The notes below the pieces were generated by a model. The model saw only the letters and a program-made list of their open reading frames with translations. It made no database searches and was not told the DNA's origin. Shown piece after piece: positions 19,601 through 28,787 of a DNA stretch of 61,757 nucleotides. Source of the DNA: an uncultured Clostridia bacterium (GTDB lineage Bacteria; Bacillota; Clostridia; TANB77; CAG-508); NCBI GenBank assembly GCA_948891265.1, contig CAQUBD010000009.1, positions 1 to 61,757 on the forward strand, read 5' to 3'. Each line of letters starts with the position of its first letter. Position 1 is the first letter of the stretch. A program made the position numbers and the translations under genes.

Positions 19601-21844
19601 TTAAATAGAATAACAACATGGGAAAATTATGCAACCTTTGATATGCCATCTGAAATAATATATTTAAAAGATTTAGAAACAAAAAAAGCTTGGTCTCTAG
19701 GGTTAAATCCTATGCCAGACAACAAAAACTATAATGTAGTATATGGCTTTGGATATGCAAAATATATCCACAAGAGTGATGGGATAGAACAGGAGCTAGA
19801 AATATTTGTACCAAAGGAAGATAGTGTAAAAGTTCAAATTTTAAGATTAAAAAATATGAATTTGTGTAGAAAAAAATTAAAAATATTGTATTATGCAAAA
19901 CCTGTTTTAGGTGAAGATGAATTAAAAGCAAATGGATATATTGATTTGAAATATGACCAAAATAATAATATAATATGTGCACAGAATTTATATAGTAATG
20001 ATTTTAAAGAACAGATTATCTACGTATCAAATAGTGAGAGAATACAAAGCTATACTGGAGATAAGAATTTCTTTTTAGGATCTGGAAACATGGCAAATCC
20101 TGAAGCAATAAAAAAATCAACTCTTAATAATGAAAATAGTTTAGGAAAGATACCATGTATAGCATACCAAATTGAGGTAGAAATAGAAAGTTTGTCTGAA
20201 AAAGAAATAGTATTTACGATGGGGGCAGAAGAATCAATTATAGATAGTAAAAATGTAGCTTATAAATACAGTAAGATTCAAAATTGTAGACAAGAATTAG
20301 AAACAGTAAAAAATTACTGGAAAAACTTATTAGGAAAAGTACAAGTTTATACTCCACTTGAGTCATTAAACATAATTTTAAATGGTTGGTGTGTATATCA
20401 AATTATACAAAGTAGATTACAAGGAAAAACAGGATTTTATCAATCAGGAGGAGCATATGGATTTAGAGATCAACTTCAAGACACTTTAGGATTAAAATAT
20501 TTAGAACCGCAATTTTTAAAAAATCAGATTATAAAGCATAGTAAGCACCAATTTCTGGAAGGAGATGTAGAACACTGGTGGCACGAAGAAAATGGGAGAG
20601 GAATAAGAACAAAATTCTCAGATGACCTATTATGGCTTGTATATTTAACTTGTGAATATATAGAATTTACAGGAGACTTAGAAATATTAAAACAAAAAGT
20701 ACCATATTTAGTAGGAGAGATTTTAAAGGAAGATGAAGATGAAAAATACGATAAATTTGAATTTACTAAAGAAGAGGGAAGTATTTATGAGCATTGTATA
20801 AAAGCAATTGAGAGAAGCCTAAACTTTGGAATAAATGGACTACCGAAGATAGGAAGTGGAGACTGGAATGATGGATTTAGTAATGTTGGACCAAAAGGAA
20901 AAGGGGAGAGTGTATGGCTTGGATTTTTCTTATATAATGTCTTAGATAGATTTACTAGAATTATAAGAGAATTAGAAAATAATGTTTCGGCATCTGAATT
21001 CCAACTTCTGACCTCCAATATAGAAAAATATGAAAGAATAATGCAACAACTAAAAAGAGCACTTAATACAAGTGGTTGGGATGGAAGATGGTTTAAAAGA
21101 GCTTTTATGGATGATGGAAATATACTTGGAAGTATGGAAAATGATGAATGTAGAATTGATAGTATTGCACAAAGTTGGAGTATAATTTCAAATGCAGGTG
21201 ATAATGATAAAAAATATATATCAATGGAAAGTTTAGAAAATCATTTAATAGATAGAGAAAATGGAATAATCAAATTACTTGATCCTCCTTTCGAAAAGGG
21301 AAAGTTAAATCCAGGCTATATAAAAGCATATTTGCCAGGAGTAAGAGAAAATGGTGGACAATATACACATGCTTCAACATGGACAATAATTGCTGAATCA
21401 ATTCTTGGTTTTGGTGACAAAGCAACGGAATTATATAGAATGATAAATCCAATAGAACATGCAAGAACAAAGGATGCGAGTAACAAATATAAAGTTGAAC
21501 CATATGTTATACCAGCAGATATATATGGAGCAAGTAATTTAGCAGGACGTGGTGGATGGACATGGTATACAGGGTCAGCTAGTTGGTACTATAAAGCAGG
21601 AATTGAATATATTTTAGGACTTAAAATTAGAAATGAAATTATGAGTATAGAGCCATGTATTCCAAAAGAATGGAAAGAATATAATATTAAATATAAATGG
21701 AAGGATAGTTTTTATAATATTATCGTTAAAAATCCTAATGGAAAAAGTTGTGGAGTAGAAAAAGTATTATTAAATGGAGAAAAAGTTGAAAATGCTATAA
21801 GACTCCAAAATAAGGGCGTTTATAATATTGAAATTAATATGTAA
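13672..21844 (+). CDS. Cyclic beta-1,2-glucan synthase-like glycosyltransferase/phosphorylase, interrupted by CGG (+1 joined)
   Basis: Giant membrane enzyme of the NdvB/Cgs type, about 2,720 aa when joined. N-terminal helical region; TM helices about 400-450; GT84-type glycosyltransferase with ITLDADTD near residue 625 and the RWIRGDWQIIRW motif near 780; more TM helices to about 860. The 0 frame then ends at TAA 16339-16341. Skipping the C of CGG at 16324-16326 continues ISI-GCIPNKAYMCLKSISK, the expected Cgs linker. The remainder carries the GT36-associated and GH94 phosphorylase domains, with EHWWHEENGRGIRTKFSDDL near 2300 and the catalytic-Asp motif GSGDWNDG near 2400. The TTG at 13672 has AAGGAG at the right distance, better than a TTG at 13645. 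The frame after the break lacks its own ribosome binding site. Confidence 0.85.
16324..16326 (+). other. Candidate +1 recoding site: in-frame CGG (ATT CGG ATG)
   Basis: 0-frame reading stops five codons later at TAA. Skipping C gives ATT-GGA-TGT-ATA-CCA and opens 1,840 further codons encoding the second half of the enzyme. Confidence 0.8.
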
Positions 21845-21920
21845 AGATATAGTAATCTCACAAAAAGTAAAATATATTGACTAAATATTAATAAAAATAA
21901 AAGAAAAATAGCGTTAAGAC

Positions 21921-21949
21921 TTGTACAATTAAAAAAAGTATGATATAAA
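21921..21949 (+). promoter_or_regulatory. Probable sigma-A promoter of the response regulator
   Basis: TTGTAC (21921-21926), 17 bp, TATAAA (21944-21949), about 40 bp before the GTG start. Confidence 0.6.
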
Positions 21950-21989
21950 TATACTATGAAAATAAAGCTATAAGAAAGGCGGAATTTTT

Positions 21990-22736
21990 GTGGAAGAAAA
22001 TTTAGAAAAAGAAGTAAGAAAAGTATTGGTAGTTGATGATGAACAAGCAATTATAGATGTACTAGTATATAATTTAAAAAAAGAAGGATATGAGACACTA
22101 GAAGCAAATGATGGAATAACGGCTGTAAATATTGCATTAGAACAAAAGCCAGATTTAATGCTGTTGGATATAATGTTGCCAAAATTAGATGGATTATCAG
22201 TTTGTAAGAGAGTAAAAAATCATCTAAATATACCAATATTAATGTTAACTGCAAAAGATGCTGAAATAGATAAAATAGTTGGACTTGAATTAGGGGCAGA
22301 CGATTATATTACTAAACCATTTAGTGTAAGAGAATTAATGGCAAGAGTAAAAGCAAATTTAAGAAAGAACGAAATGGCAAGTATAAATAAAGAAATAGTT
22401 CAAGATGTTTCAGAAATGAATAAGAAAGAGAATGTAATAAAAGTAGATGATTTACAATTAGATTTAGATAGATTTGAAGTAAGAGTGCGAGGAGAAGTGA
22501 TAGACCTAACAATAAGAGAATTTGAGGTATTAAAATTCTTAGCAGCACAACCAGGACAAGTAGTAACAAGAGAGACTTTACTTGAAAAAGTATGGGGATA
22601 TGAGTATTATGGGGACATTAGAACAGTTGATGTTACTGTAAGAAGAATAAGAGAAAAAATAGAAAAAGATACTTCAAATCCAAAAATATTGATTACTAAA
22701 AGAGGAGTAGGTTATTATATAGCAACAAAAAAATAG
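21990..22736 (+). CDS. OmpR/PhoB-family response regulator
   Basis: 248-aa transcription factor. Receiver domain about 10-125 with the acidic pair VVDDEQ, phospho-acceptor Asp in LMLLDIMLPKLDG, Thr in MLTAKD and Lys in ITKPFSVREL. C-terminal winged helix (REFEVLKFLAAQPGQVVTRE, VDVTVRRIREKIE, KRGVGYYI). It begins at GTG behind GAAAGGCGG. No histidine kinase gene is next to it in the window, so it is an orphan or its kinase lies elsewhere. It follows the glucan synthase gene by about 145 bp with its own promoter. Confidence 0.95.
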   Translation: MEENLEKEVRKVLVVDDEQAIIDVLVYNLKKEGYETLEANDGITAVNIALEQKPDLMLLDIMLPKLDGLSVCKRVKNHLNIPILMLTAKDAEIDKIVGLELGADDYITKPFSVRELMARVKANLRKNEMASINKEIVQDVSEMNKKENVIKVDDLQLDLDRFEVRVRGEVIDLTIREFEVLKFLAAQPGQVVTRETLLEKVWGYEYYGDIRTVDVTVRRIREKIEKDTSNPKILITKRGVGYYIATKK

Positions 22737-22796
22737 AAAGAATGTCTTTCTATTTTTTGTTGTATTCATATAATAGGAAAGTCATACTTTCCTATT
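22731..22796 (+). terminator. Double terminator hairpin after the response regulator
   Basis: First stem AAATAGAAAGA / TCTTTCTATTT followed by T's (22731-22758), overlapping the stop. Second stem AATAGGAAAGT / ACTTTCCTATT (22772-22796). Confidence 0.85.
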
Positions 22797-22810
22797 ATAT
22801 AAAACTTAAT

Positions 22811-22947
22811 TGTACAGAAATTTTCTAATGAAAATTTCGCACATGAACAAATTTACGGAAAGCTTTGCTATTTATAATTTATTGCTAATTAAAATTTATA
22901 GTTCTAAATAACATACTACAAATTTATTAGCTTTCCGATTTGTTCAT
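22811..22947. repeat. Palindromic element A (GAACAAA...CGGA family)
   Basis: Inverted ends ATGAACAAAT + CGGAAAGCT (from 22843) and AGCTTTCCG + ATTTGTTCAT (to 22947) around an AT-rich loop, preceded by ACAGAAATTTTCTAATGAAA. A related element B lies at 32398-32496 with a different, still self-complementary inner stem (GCGGAC / GTCCGC). Confidence 0.7.
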
Positions 22948-23034
22948 ACTTTCTAAATATTATTTATAAAAATTTTTATATAATAGTAGTTAATATAAAA
23001 AATGTCGAATCTTAAGTTTGAATATGAATAAAAA
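22947..23034 (+). repeat. 88-bp dispersed repeat, copy 2
   Basis: Matches 13501-13588 with few substitutions. It lies directly after palindromic element A and just upstream of the rnc promoter. It explains most of the 370-bp gap 22737-23105. Confidence 0.8.
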
Positions 23035-23058
23035 ATAAAACCTAAAACAATAAATTAC

Positions 23059-23086
23059 TTGAAAAATTTGTAAAAAAGTATATAAT
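23059..23086 (+). promoter_or_regulatory. Probable promoter of rnc
   Basis: TTGAAA (23059-23064), 16 bp, TATAAT (23081-23086); ribosome binding site AGAAGGAGA follows within 20 bp. Confidence 0.6.
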
Positions 23087-23105
23087 ATAATAGAAGGAGA
23101 AGAAA

Positions 23106-23780
23106 ATGAATTTAGAAAAATTAGAAAGTAATATAGGATACAAATTCAAAAATATAGAACTATTAAAAAATGCGTTAACACATACATCATACGCATATGA
23201 AAATAATGTTGCAAGTAATGAAAAATTAGAGTTTTTAGGTGATAGCATATTAGAATTTGTATCAAGTGAATATATGTATAATAAATATACAAACTTAAAA
23301 GAAGGAGAAATGACTAAAGTTAGAGCAACAGTAGTATGTGAAAAAAGTCTATATAAAGTGGCAATTTTGCATAATTTTAGTGATTTCTTGTATTTAGGAA
23401 AGTCAGAAGTAAAAAGTGGTGGAAATAAAAGACCAGCTATACTTGCTGATAGTGTTGAAGCAGTAATTGCAGCTATATATATAGATGGCGGACTAGAACC
23501 AGCTAAGAAGTTTATAGTAGAAAATTTAAAGAATGAAATAGAAATTGCTACAAAACATGTTGGAGAAAAAGATTATAAAACTGTTTTACAAGAAGAACTA
23601 CAAAAAAATGGTGATGTAAAAATAGAATATAAAATAATAAAAGAATATGGACCAGATCATGATAAAACTTTTGAAGCAGAAGTGGCTTTAAATGGAAAAA
23701 TACTTGCAAAAGGAAAAGGAAAAAGCAAAAAAGAAGCTGAAATGCAAGCAGCTAAAAAAGCACTTGAAACTTCTATATAA
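23106..23780 (+). CDS. rnc: Ribonuclease III
   Basis: 224-aa double-strand-specific endoribonuclease that processes rRNA precursors and structured mRNAs. The signature NEKLEFLGDSILEFVSSEY with catalytic Glu/Asp residues is near residue 40, and DSVEAVIAAIYIDGG holds the second acidic pair. The C-terminal double-stranded RNA binding domain (about 155-224) ends GKGKSKKEAEMQAAKKALE. Length and domain order are normal. AAGGAG ribosome binding site. The radical SAM gene follows closely, an arrangement common in Clostridia. Confidence 0.97.
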   Translation: MNLEKLESNIGYKFKNIELLKNALTHTSYAYENNVASNEKLEFLGDSILEFVSSEYMYNKYTNLKEGEMTKVRATVVCEKSLYKVAILHNFSDFLYLGKSEVKSGGNKRPAILADSVEAVIAAIYIDGGLEPAKKFIVENLKNEIEIATKHVGEKDYKTVLQEELQKNGDVKIEYKIIKEYGPDHDKTFEAEVALNGKILAKGKGKSKKEAEMQAAKKALETSI

Positions 23781-23832
23781 TAAATATAACTAACTTTTAA
23801 GTGATAAAAATAAATAAAGAATGGAGAAAGCT

Positions 23833-24918
23833 ATGAGAAAAGAATATATAATTCCAGTATTTGTACCACATTTAGGATGCCCAAATGATTGCATATTCTG
23901 TAATCAAAAATCTATAAGTGGGCAAAGAAAGAGTATAACAAAAGAAGAAGCTAAAAAAACAATTGAATACTTTCTTAATAATATAAAAGATAAAGATGCT
24001 AAAAAAGAAATAGCTTTTTTTGGAGGAAGCTTTACAGGAATTGAAGTTGAAAAACAAGAAGAATTATTACAAATAGCTTATGAATATATAGAAAAAGGAC
24101 AAGTAGATAGTATAAGAATTTCAACAAGGCCAGATTATATAAATAAAGAAATTTTAAAAAGATTAAAAAAATATAAAGTAAAAACAATAGAATTAGGAGT
24201 TCAATCAGCAAATGATTATATTTTAGGAAGAGCAAATAGAGGACATACATTTGAAGATGTAAAAAAAGCATCAAAATTGATAAGATGGTATGGATTTAAT
24301 TTAGGACATCAAATGATGGTTGGATTGCCAGAAAGTAATAGAATAGATGAAATAAATACTGCAAAAGCTCTAATAAAATTAAAACCTAAAATGGTAAGAA
24401 TATATCCTGTTTTAGTAATTAAAGGAACTAAGTTAGAAAAAGAATATAATGAAGGTGTTTATGAACCATTACCATTAGTACAAGCAATAGAGACATGTAA
24501 GCAATTAGTAAGAATGTTTGCAGATAAAAAAATAGAAGTAATACGAGTAGGACTTCAAAATACAGATGAAATAAGTAATCCTGAAGAGAAACAAAGCGAA
24601 GTTGTAGCAGGTCCATTTCATCCAGCTTTTAGACAACTAGTTGAATCTGGAATGTGGTATGATGCTATAGTTGAGAAAATTAAAAAATTAAATGTAAAGG
24701 TAAAAGAAGTTGAAGTAACTGTAAATCCAATAGATATTAATAATGTAATTGGACATAAGAGAGAGAATGTATTGAAATTAAAGGATACATATGAAGTAGA
24801 TTTGATTGTTAAGCAAGATGATAATGTGAAACAGGGGAAATCTAAGGTTGAAGTTACAAAGACTTATGAAGATTTTTTAAATGAAAATAAGCAAATAAAA
24901 GAAAAAGTTGAAAAATAA
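23833..24918 (+). CDS. Elp3-like radical SAM protein
   Basis: About 361-aa radical SAM enzyme with the 4Fe-4S ligands in GCPNDCIFCNQ (CxxxCxxC) close to the N-terminus, the SAM-binding FFGGSFTGI motif, and the ELGVQSANDYILGRANRGHT region characteristic of the Elp3/YhcC-like branch. A C-terminal domain of the Radical_SAM_C type follows (VVAGPFHPAFRQLVE). The substrate is not known. The ATG at 23833 is preferred because GGAGA lies 6 nt before it; an ATG 12 nt upstream has no ribosome binding site. It is probably cotranscribed with rnc and ends at a strong terminator. Confidence 0.88.
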   Translation: MRKEYIIPVFVPHLGCPNDCIFCNQKSISGQRKSITKEEAKKTIEYFLNNIKDKDAKKEIAFFGGSFTGIEVEKQEELLQIAYEYIEKGQVDSIRISTRPDYINKEILKRLKKYKVKTIELGVQSANDYILGRANRGHTFEDVKKASKLIRWYGFNLGHQMMVGLPESNRIDEINTAKALIKLKPKMVRIYPVLVIKGTKLEKEYNEGVYEPLPLVQAIETCKQLVRMFADKKIEVIRVGLQNTDEISNPEEKQSEVVAGPFHPAFRQLVESGMWYDAIVEKIKKLNVKVKEVEVTVNPIDINNVIGHKRENVLKLKDTYEVDLIVKQDDNVKQGKSKVEVTKTYEDFLNENKQIKEKVEK

Positions 24919-24922
24919 TAAT

Positions 24923-24966
24923 AAAACCACCTAAAATTACCATAATAGTAATAAAGGTGGTTTTGA
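24923..24966 (+). terminator. Terminator after the radical SAM gene
   Basis: Stem AAAACCACCT / AGGTGGTTTT with a 22-nt loop and T tail. Confidence 0.85.
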
Positions 24967-25065
24967 ATTGCTTTTAAAACACTATACTATTACACTTCAC
25001 AGTTCTAAGTTATAAGTGTCCTGCAACAGGTAAAAGTTTTAAAATACATTCAATCCTTCCCAAAG

Positions 25066-25098
25066 ATGCTGTAACAAAGCTAGCGCTTTTAACAGCAT
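25066..25098. other. Two-storey hairpin upstream of yitT-like gene
   Basis: Outer stem ATGCTGT / ACAGCAT and inner stem AAAGC / GCTTT with loop TAGC. There is no T run on the + strand, so it is more likely a leader structure or repeat remnant than a terminator. Confidence 0.5.
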
Positions 25099-25122
25099 AA
25101 AAAATTAAATAGGAGACTTATT

Positions 25123-25977
25123 ATGATTATAAAAAATAATTCAATAAAAACAATAACTATAGAGACATTAGAAACAATAGTAGGTGCTTTTATAATGGCA
25201 ATAGCAACATCACTATTTTTATTACCAAATCAATTATCATCAGGTGGCTTTTCAGGTATTGCAACAATATTTTATTATTTTTTGAAGATACCAATGGGAA
25301 CAACGATATTAGCATTTAATATACCATTTTTTTTATTTGCATGGTATAAATTAGGAAAAACATTTGTAATGAAATCAGTGATAGGCACAACGACTTTTTC
25401 TATTTCAATAGATATGTTAGATAAACTTACACCATTAACACAAGACAGATTTTTGGCATGTATTTATGGTGGAATAATAATAGGATTAGGAACAGCAATA
25501 ATATTAAAAGCAAATTCATCAACAGGGGGATCAGATTTAATAAGTATGCTTGTAAGAGAGTATAATCCTAATATAAGGACAAGTAATGTCATAATAATAG
25601 TAGATACAATAATAGTAGGATTAAATGTGCTATTTTTTAAAGAAGTTGAAATAGGGTTATATTCAGCAATTGCAATTTATTTAATGGGAAAAATGATAGA
25701 TATTGTTTTTGAAGGAGTATATTTTACAAAATTAGTAATTATAATATCGAATAAAAGTCAAGAAATATCGCAAGAAATTGGAGAGAAAATTAGAAAAGGA
25801 ACAACTGGTTTATTTGGAAAAGGTATGTATACAAATGAGCATAAAACAATATTAATGTGTGCTGCATCTAGGGGAGATGTTTCAAGAGTGAAACAGGTTG
25901 CAAAAAAAATAGACCCTAAAAGTTTTATAATTATTGCAAATGCAAGAGAAGTTGTAGGGTTGGGGTTTAAAAAATAG
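25123..25977 (+). CDS. YitT-family membrane protein (DUF161 + DUF2179)
   Basis: 284-aa integral membrane protein. About five to six TM helices in the first 200 residues include the conserved LLPNQLSSGGFSGIATI and KANSSTGGSDLISML glycine-rich motifs. A soluble C-terminal DUF2179 domain (about 205-280) contains KGTTGLFGKGMYT and the RGDVSRVK element. YitT proteins are common in Firmicutes; transport has been suggested but no substrate is firmly established. AGGAG ribosome binding site. Followed by a hairpin of the GGGGCGTCCC family that probably terminates transcription. Confidence 0.93.
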   Translation: MIIKNNSIKTITIETLETIVGAFIMAIATSLFLLPNQLSSGGFSGIATIFYYFLKIPMGTTILAFNIPFFLFAWYKLGKTFVMKSVIGTTTFSISIDMLDKLTPLTQDRFLACIYGGIIIGLGTAIILKANSSTGGSDLISMLVREYNPNIRTSNVIIIVDTIIVGLNVLFFKEVEIGLYSAIAIYLMGKMIDIVFEGVYFTKLVIIISNKSQEISQEIGEKIRKGTTGLFGKGMYTNEHKTILMCAASRGDVSRVKQVAKKIDPKSFIIIANAREVVGLGFKK

Positions 25978-26016
25978 AAGTGTGACAAAAGGGGCGTCCC
26001 TTTTTGTCACACTTTT
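25978..26016 (+). repeat. Hairpin of the conserved-loop GGGGCGTCCC family (terminator-like)
   Basis: Outer stem AGTGTGACA / TGTCACACT around AAAGGGGCGTCCCTTTT, followed by T's. Same loop core as 9597-9636 and 45896-45930, with a different outer stem. Confidence 0.8.
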
Positions 26017-26054
26017 TACTATTTTAATACAAAAGACTGATAAACAGTATAATT

Positions 26055-26630
26055 CTATAATATAATATCAGGAAATAAATCATATACATTAAAACCAAGT
26101 TGTTCATCAATATATTGTTTTAATTTATATGTTTCTTTTACATGATATTGAGTGTTTTCGTAAGCACCTTTTCTAATTATTAAATCTATAAGTCTTTTAT
26201 CTACTGTCATTACCTGAAATCTACACATTAAATCACATAAATTTATTATTTTTTCGTATATTGTATATTTGTGATTTTTAATAAAATTCACTCTAAATGG
26301 AATGGGATCAGGAAATCCGCCAGCTGTACAATTTATATCATTGTTTAGATATGAATGTGTTAAACAAATGTTAGCATATTCTTCATCATAGCCTAAATTT
26401 TTTATATAGTTATAACCAACTATATCATGTTCTTTGCCGTCTCCATTTAGTTTTCCAATATCATGTATGTAGCCAAGAGTTTTTGCTTTATCAACATCTA
26501 AATTTAAATTTTCTGCAATTTTTCCTGCTGAATTACCTACACAAATTGAATGAGTAATCCAAGAGTCATAAGGTATTTTTCCTTTTAAATCTTGTATCAT
26601 TTTTAATGCTTGATTTGATGTTAATTTCAT
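26055..26630 (-). CDS. HD-domain hydrolase
   Basis: 191-aa cytoplasmic protein of the HD superfamily, unrelated in detail to the one at 8313. Metal ligands are visible as H in SWITHSICVGN, the HD pair in LGYIHDIGKLNGDGKEHD, and H in ICLTHSYLN; a further Asp lies in NLCDLMCRFQVMTVDKR. The start overlaps the stop of the upstream HAD-MFS gene by 4 bp (ATGA), so they are a coupled pair. HD and HAD enzymes commonly dephosphorylate nucleotides, so a joint nucleotide-salvage function is plausible but inferred. Confidence 0.85.
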   Translation of the reverse strand: MKLTSNQALKMIQDLKGKIPYDSWITHSICVGNSAGKIAENLNLDVDKAKTLGYIHDIGKLNGDGKEHDIVGYNYIKNLGYDEEYANICLTHSYLNNDINCTAGGFPDPIPFRVNFIKNHKYTIYEKIINLCDLMCRFQVMTVDKRLIDLIIRKGAYENTQYHVKETYKLKQYIDEQLGFNVYDLFPDIIL

Positions 26631-28411
26631 ATTTTATTCTCCTTATTTTGAAAGTCTATTTTTAAATTTAAGTATATAGTACAAATTATAGAACATATTA
26701 TTAGTACAAAAAGTATATTCAAATTACCAAGATTTTGAGTAAACCCAACTAAAAATAATAAAGTCATATATCCTAAAATTCTACCAATATTTAAAAATAA
26801 TTCTCTAAAAGTAAAATATTCTGTATTGAATTTTGTTTTAAAAGGTTCTTTGTTTGAATAATCAAATAAATTTACTTCTGTAACTTTTAAAATGATATTC
26901 ATAAATATGTAATAACTGATATCATATAAAATGACAGTTATTAGATTTATTTTATAGAAAATCAATAAAAAACTTATTAAAATAGCGATTAATGAATATG
27001 ACATTAGCTTTCTTTTATGATTATTTTTATAAAATTTTCCAAATAAGAACATTGAAATTATAGTAAATAATGAAAATAGTGATGTCCAACTACCAAGTTC
27101 AAATTCATTAGTACTTTGATATATTATAAGTAGTGAAACTACTAAACTCATTACACCATATCTATTAATTCCTTTAAAAAATTCAATAGCATACAATTTT
27201 TTTAAAGTAGAGTCTTTACTAAAGATTTTATAAAATTCTTTTAGATTTACTTTACTATTTTGTATATTTGTATTTTTTATTTTAAAACTTAAAATCAATT
27301 TCAAGATAGAAAATACAAATATTAAAATTGCTGCAACTTGATAAGATTCAAATGTTATATAAGCTCCTAAGAATATTGGAACAATTAAACTTATTATTTC
27401 TGTTGCTACTGAAGCAAAACCTATATATCTACTTCTTTCATTATTAGATATGTTTTCAGATTCTATCATATTATAAGGAAAACCAGTTGTAGCTGTAGAA
27501 ATTCCATACATTATACCTATAATATAAACATAATTAATAATTTTTTCACCTAATATCATAATCATAAAAATATATAATGCTTTTATAAATGTTCCAAATC
27601 TATATAATTTTACTTTATCTTTGCATTTTATAATATTTACTACTAAAAAAGCTCCGATTGTTGCAAATAGCCATCCGATTATATTATAAATAGATAAATA
27701 TAAAATGTTTTGTTCTGATATTTTATAAAAGTATGCTGCTAAGAAAGTGTCCAGAAAAATGCTTATTATTTTCCCAATAGCTTGATCACAAATTAAAACT
27801 TTTGCAGCACATGATAATTTGTTTTTATTTTTATTTTGGAAATTTGAAATATATTTGTAAATTTCTTCCCAATTATAAACTCTTGTAATATTATTCGTAT
27901 TCTTATTGTATGGAGTGTCCATAATTAGGGCTTTTGTTTCAGTTTTATCAACTTCTTTACAGATTCTTGAAGAGTCATCTATCATAATATCAATTTTATT
28001 ATCTATGCATATATCAGCCTTTTCTTTTGAATTATAAGCATTTGTTAATATTAATTTATCATAAGGGATATTATATTTCTCTAGCCAATCAACAGTCATT
28101 TGATAAGGGTTAGAATATTCTCCATTATTTCTTCCAGTTATAATATAAATTTCATGTCCATCTTGTTTTAATTGGTTTATATAATGTACTGAATCATTAA
28201 TTGGCTTAAATTTTTCAGCAAATTTTTCTATGTTTTTGGTATAAAAGTCTTTTTCTTCTTCTTCAGACCAATCAAACATACCATTTCTAAAGTAAACATT
28301 TTTGTTTATAATTCCAGTGTTTCTCAATTCTTTGTCATGATTTATGTATTCATTTAATAATGTATAATCAAAATTTGAAATTACATTATCTATATCAATT
28401 CCTATTTTCAT
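26627..28411 (-). CDS. HAD 5'-nucleotidase-like domain fused to an MFS-type membrane domain
   Basis: 594-aa fusion. Residues 1-175 form a HAD phosphatase of the NT5C/5'(3')-deoxyribonucleotidase type: MKIGIDIDNVISNF (DxD nucleophile motif), IYIITGRN (motif II), and IDIMIDDSSRICKEV (acidic motif). Residues about 200-590 contain roughly twelve hydrophobic helices of a major-facilitator-like transporter, with a polar loop near 345-385. The fusion of a soluble phosphatase in front of a transporter is unusual; it could dephosphorylate a nucleotide on the cytoplasmic side and couple to export or import of the nucleoside (inference). No stop or frameshift separates the domains, and codon use is uniform. 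It is cotranscribed with the HD hydrolase. Confidence 0.75.
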   Translation of the reverse strand: MKIGIDIDNVISNFDYTLLNEYINHDKELRNTGIINKNVYFRNGMFDWSEEEEKDFYTKNIEKFAEKFKPINDSVHYINQLKQDGHEIYIITGRNNGEYSNPYQMTVDWLEKYNIPYDKLILTNAYNSKEKADICIDNKIDIMIDDSSRICKEVDKTETKALIMDTPYNKNTNNITRVYNWEEIYKYISNFQNKNKNKLSCAAKVLICDQAIGKIISIFLDTFLAAYFYKISEQNILYLSIYNIIGWLFATIGAFLVVNIIKCKDKVKLYRFGTFIKALYIFMIMILGEKIINYVYIIGIMYGISTATTGFPYNMIESENISNNERSRYIGFASVATEIISLIVPIFLGAYITFESYQVAAILIFVFSILKLILSFKIKNTNIQNSKVNLKEFYKIFSKDSTLKKLYAIEFFKGINRYGVMSLVVSLLIIYQSTNEFELGSWTSLFSLFTIISMFLFGKFYKNNHKRKLMSYSLIAILISFLLIFYKINLITVILYDISYYIFMNIILKVTEVNLFDYSNKEPFKTKFNTEYFTFRELFLNIGRILGYMTLLFLVGFTQNLGNLNILFVLIICSIICTIYLNLKIDFQNKENKI

Positions 28412-28522
28412 TATTTGCTCCTAATTTTTTATTTATAACAAAAAAATATTATCATAATAGATTTATATTTTCAACAAATTTGGACATTTAAGTTTTAATT
28501 TTTAAAAGTTATAATATATATA

Positions 28523-28682
28523 AAGTTATACTATATCATAAAATTCAGTTCTTTGCTGGTCAAACTAATCATATAAAATTGTTTAGTAAACTTTCAAAAA
28601 AAGAATAGTTAATCTAGCTTATCTGTATAAATAGGAGTTCTCCCAACTGCGCATCACTGCATTTTATGATATAGTATAACTT
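28523..28682. repeat. MITE-like element 1 with perfect 22-bp inverted ends
   Basis: Left end 28523-28544 begins AAGTTATACTATATC, and the right end 28661-28682 is its exact reverse complement. The 116-bp interior is non-coding. No transposase is present. Located in the 376-bp gap between the HAD-MFS gene and the glycosylase gene; the remaining gap sequence is plain AT-rich DNA. Confidence 0.8.
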
Positions 28683-28787
28683 AATATAAATACAAAATCG
28701 AAACTTAAAATTTGGATCAGAAAAATAGACTTTATTATATAAATTATGATATAATTAGTATGAAATTGTTATAAAGGAATAGTGATT

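Noticed and set aside
16349..21844. Second half of the glucan synthase as an independent gene
   Set aside because: No ribosome binding site before the ATG, and the upstream sequence in the same frame (GCIPNKAY) is conserved linker, so the real reading enters from the first half at CGG.
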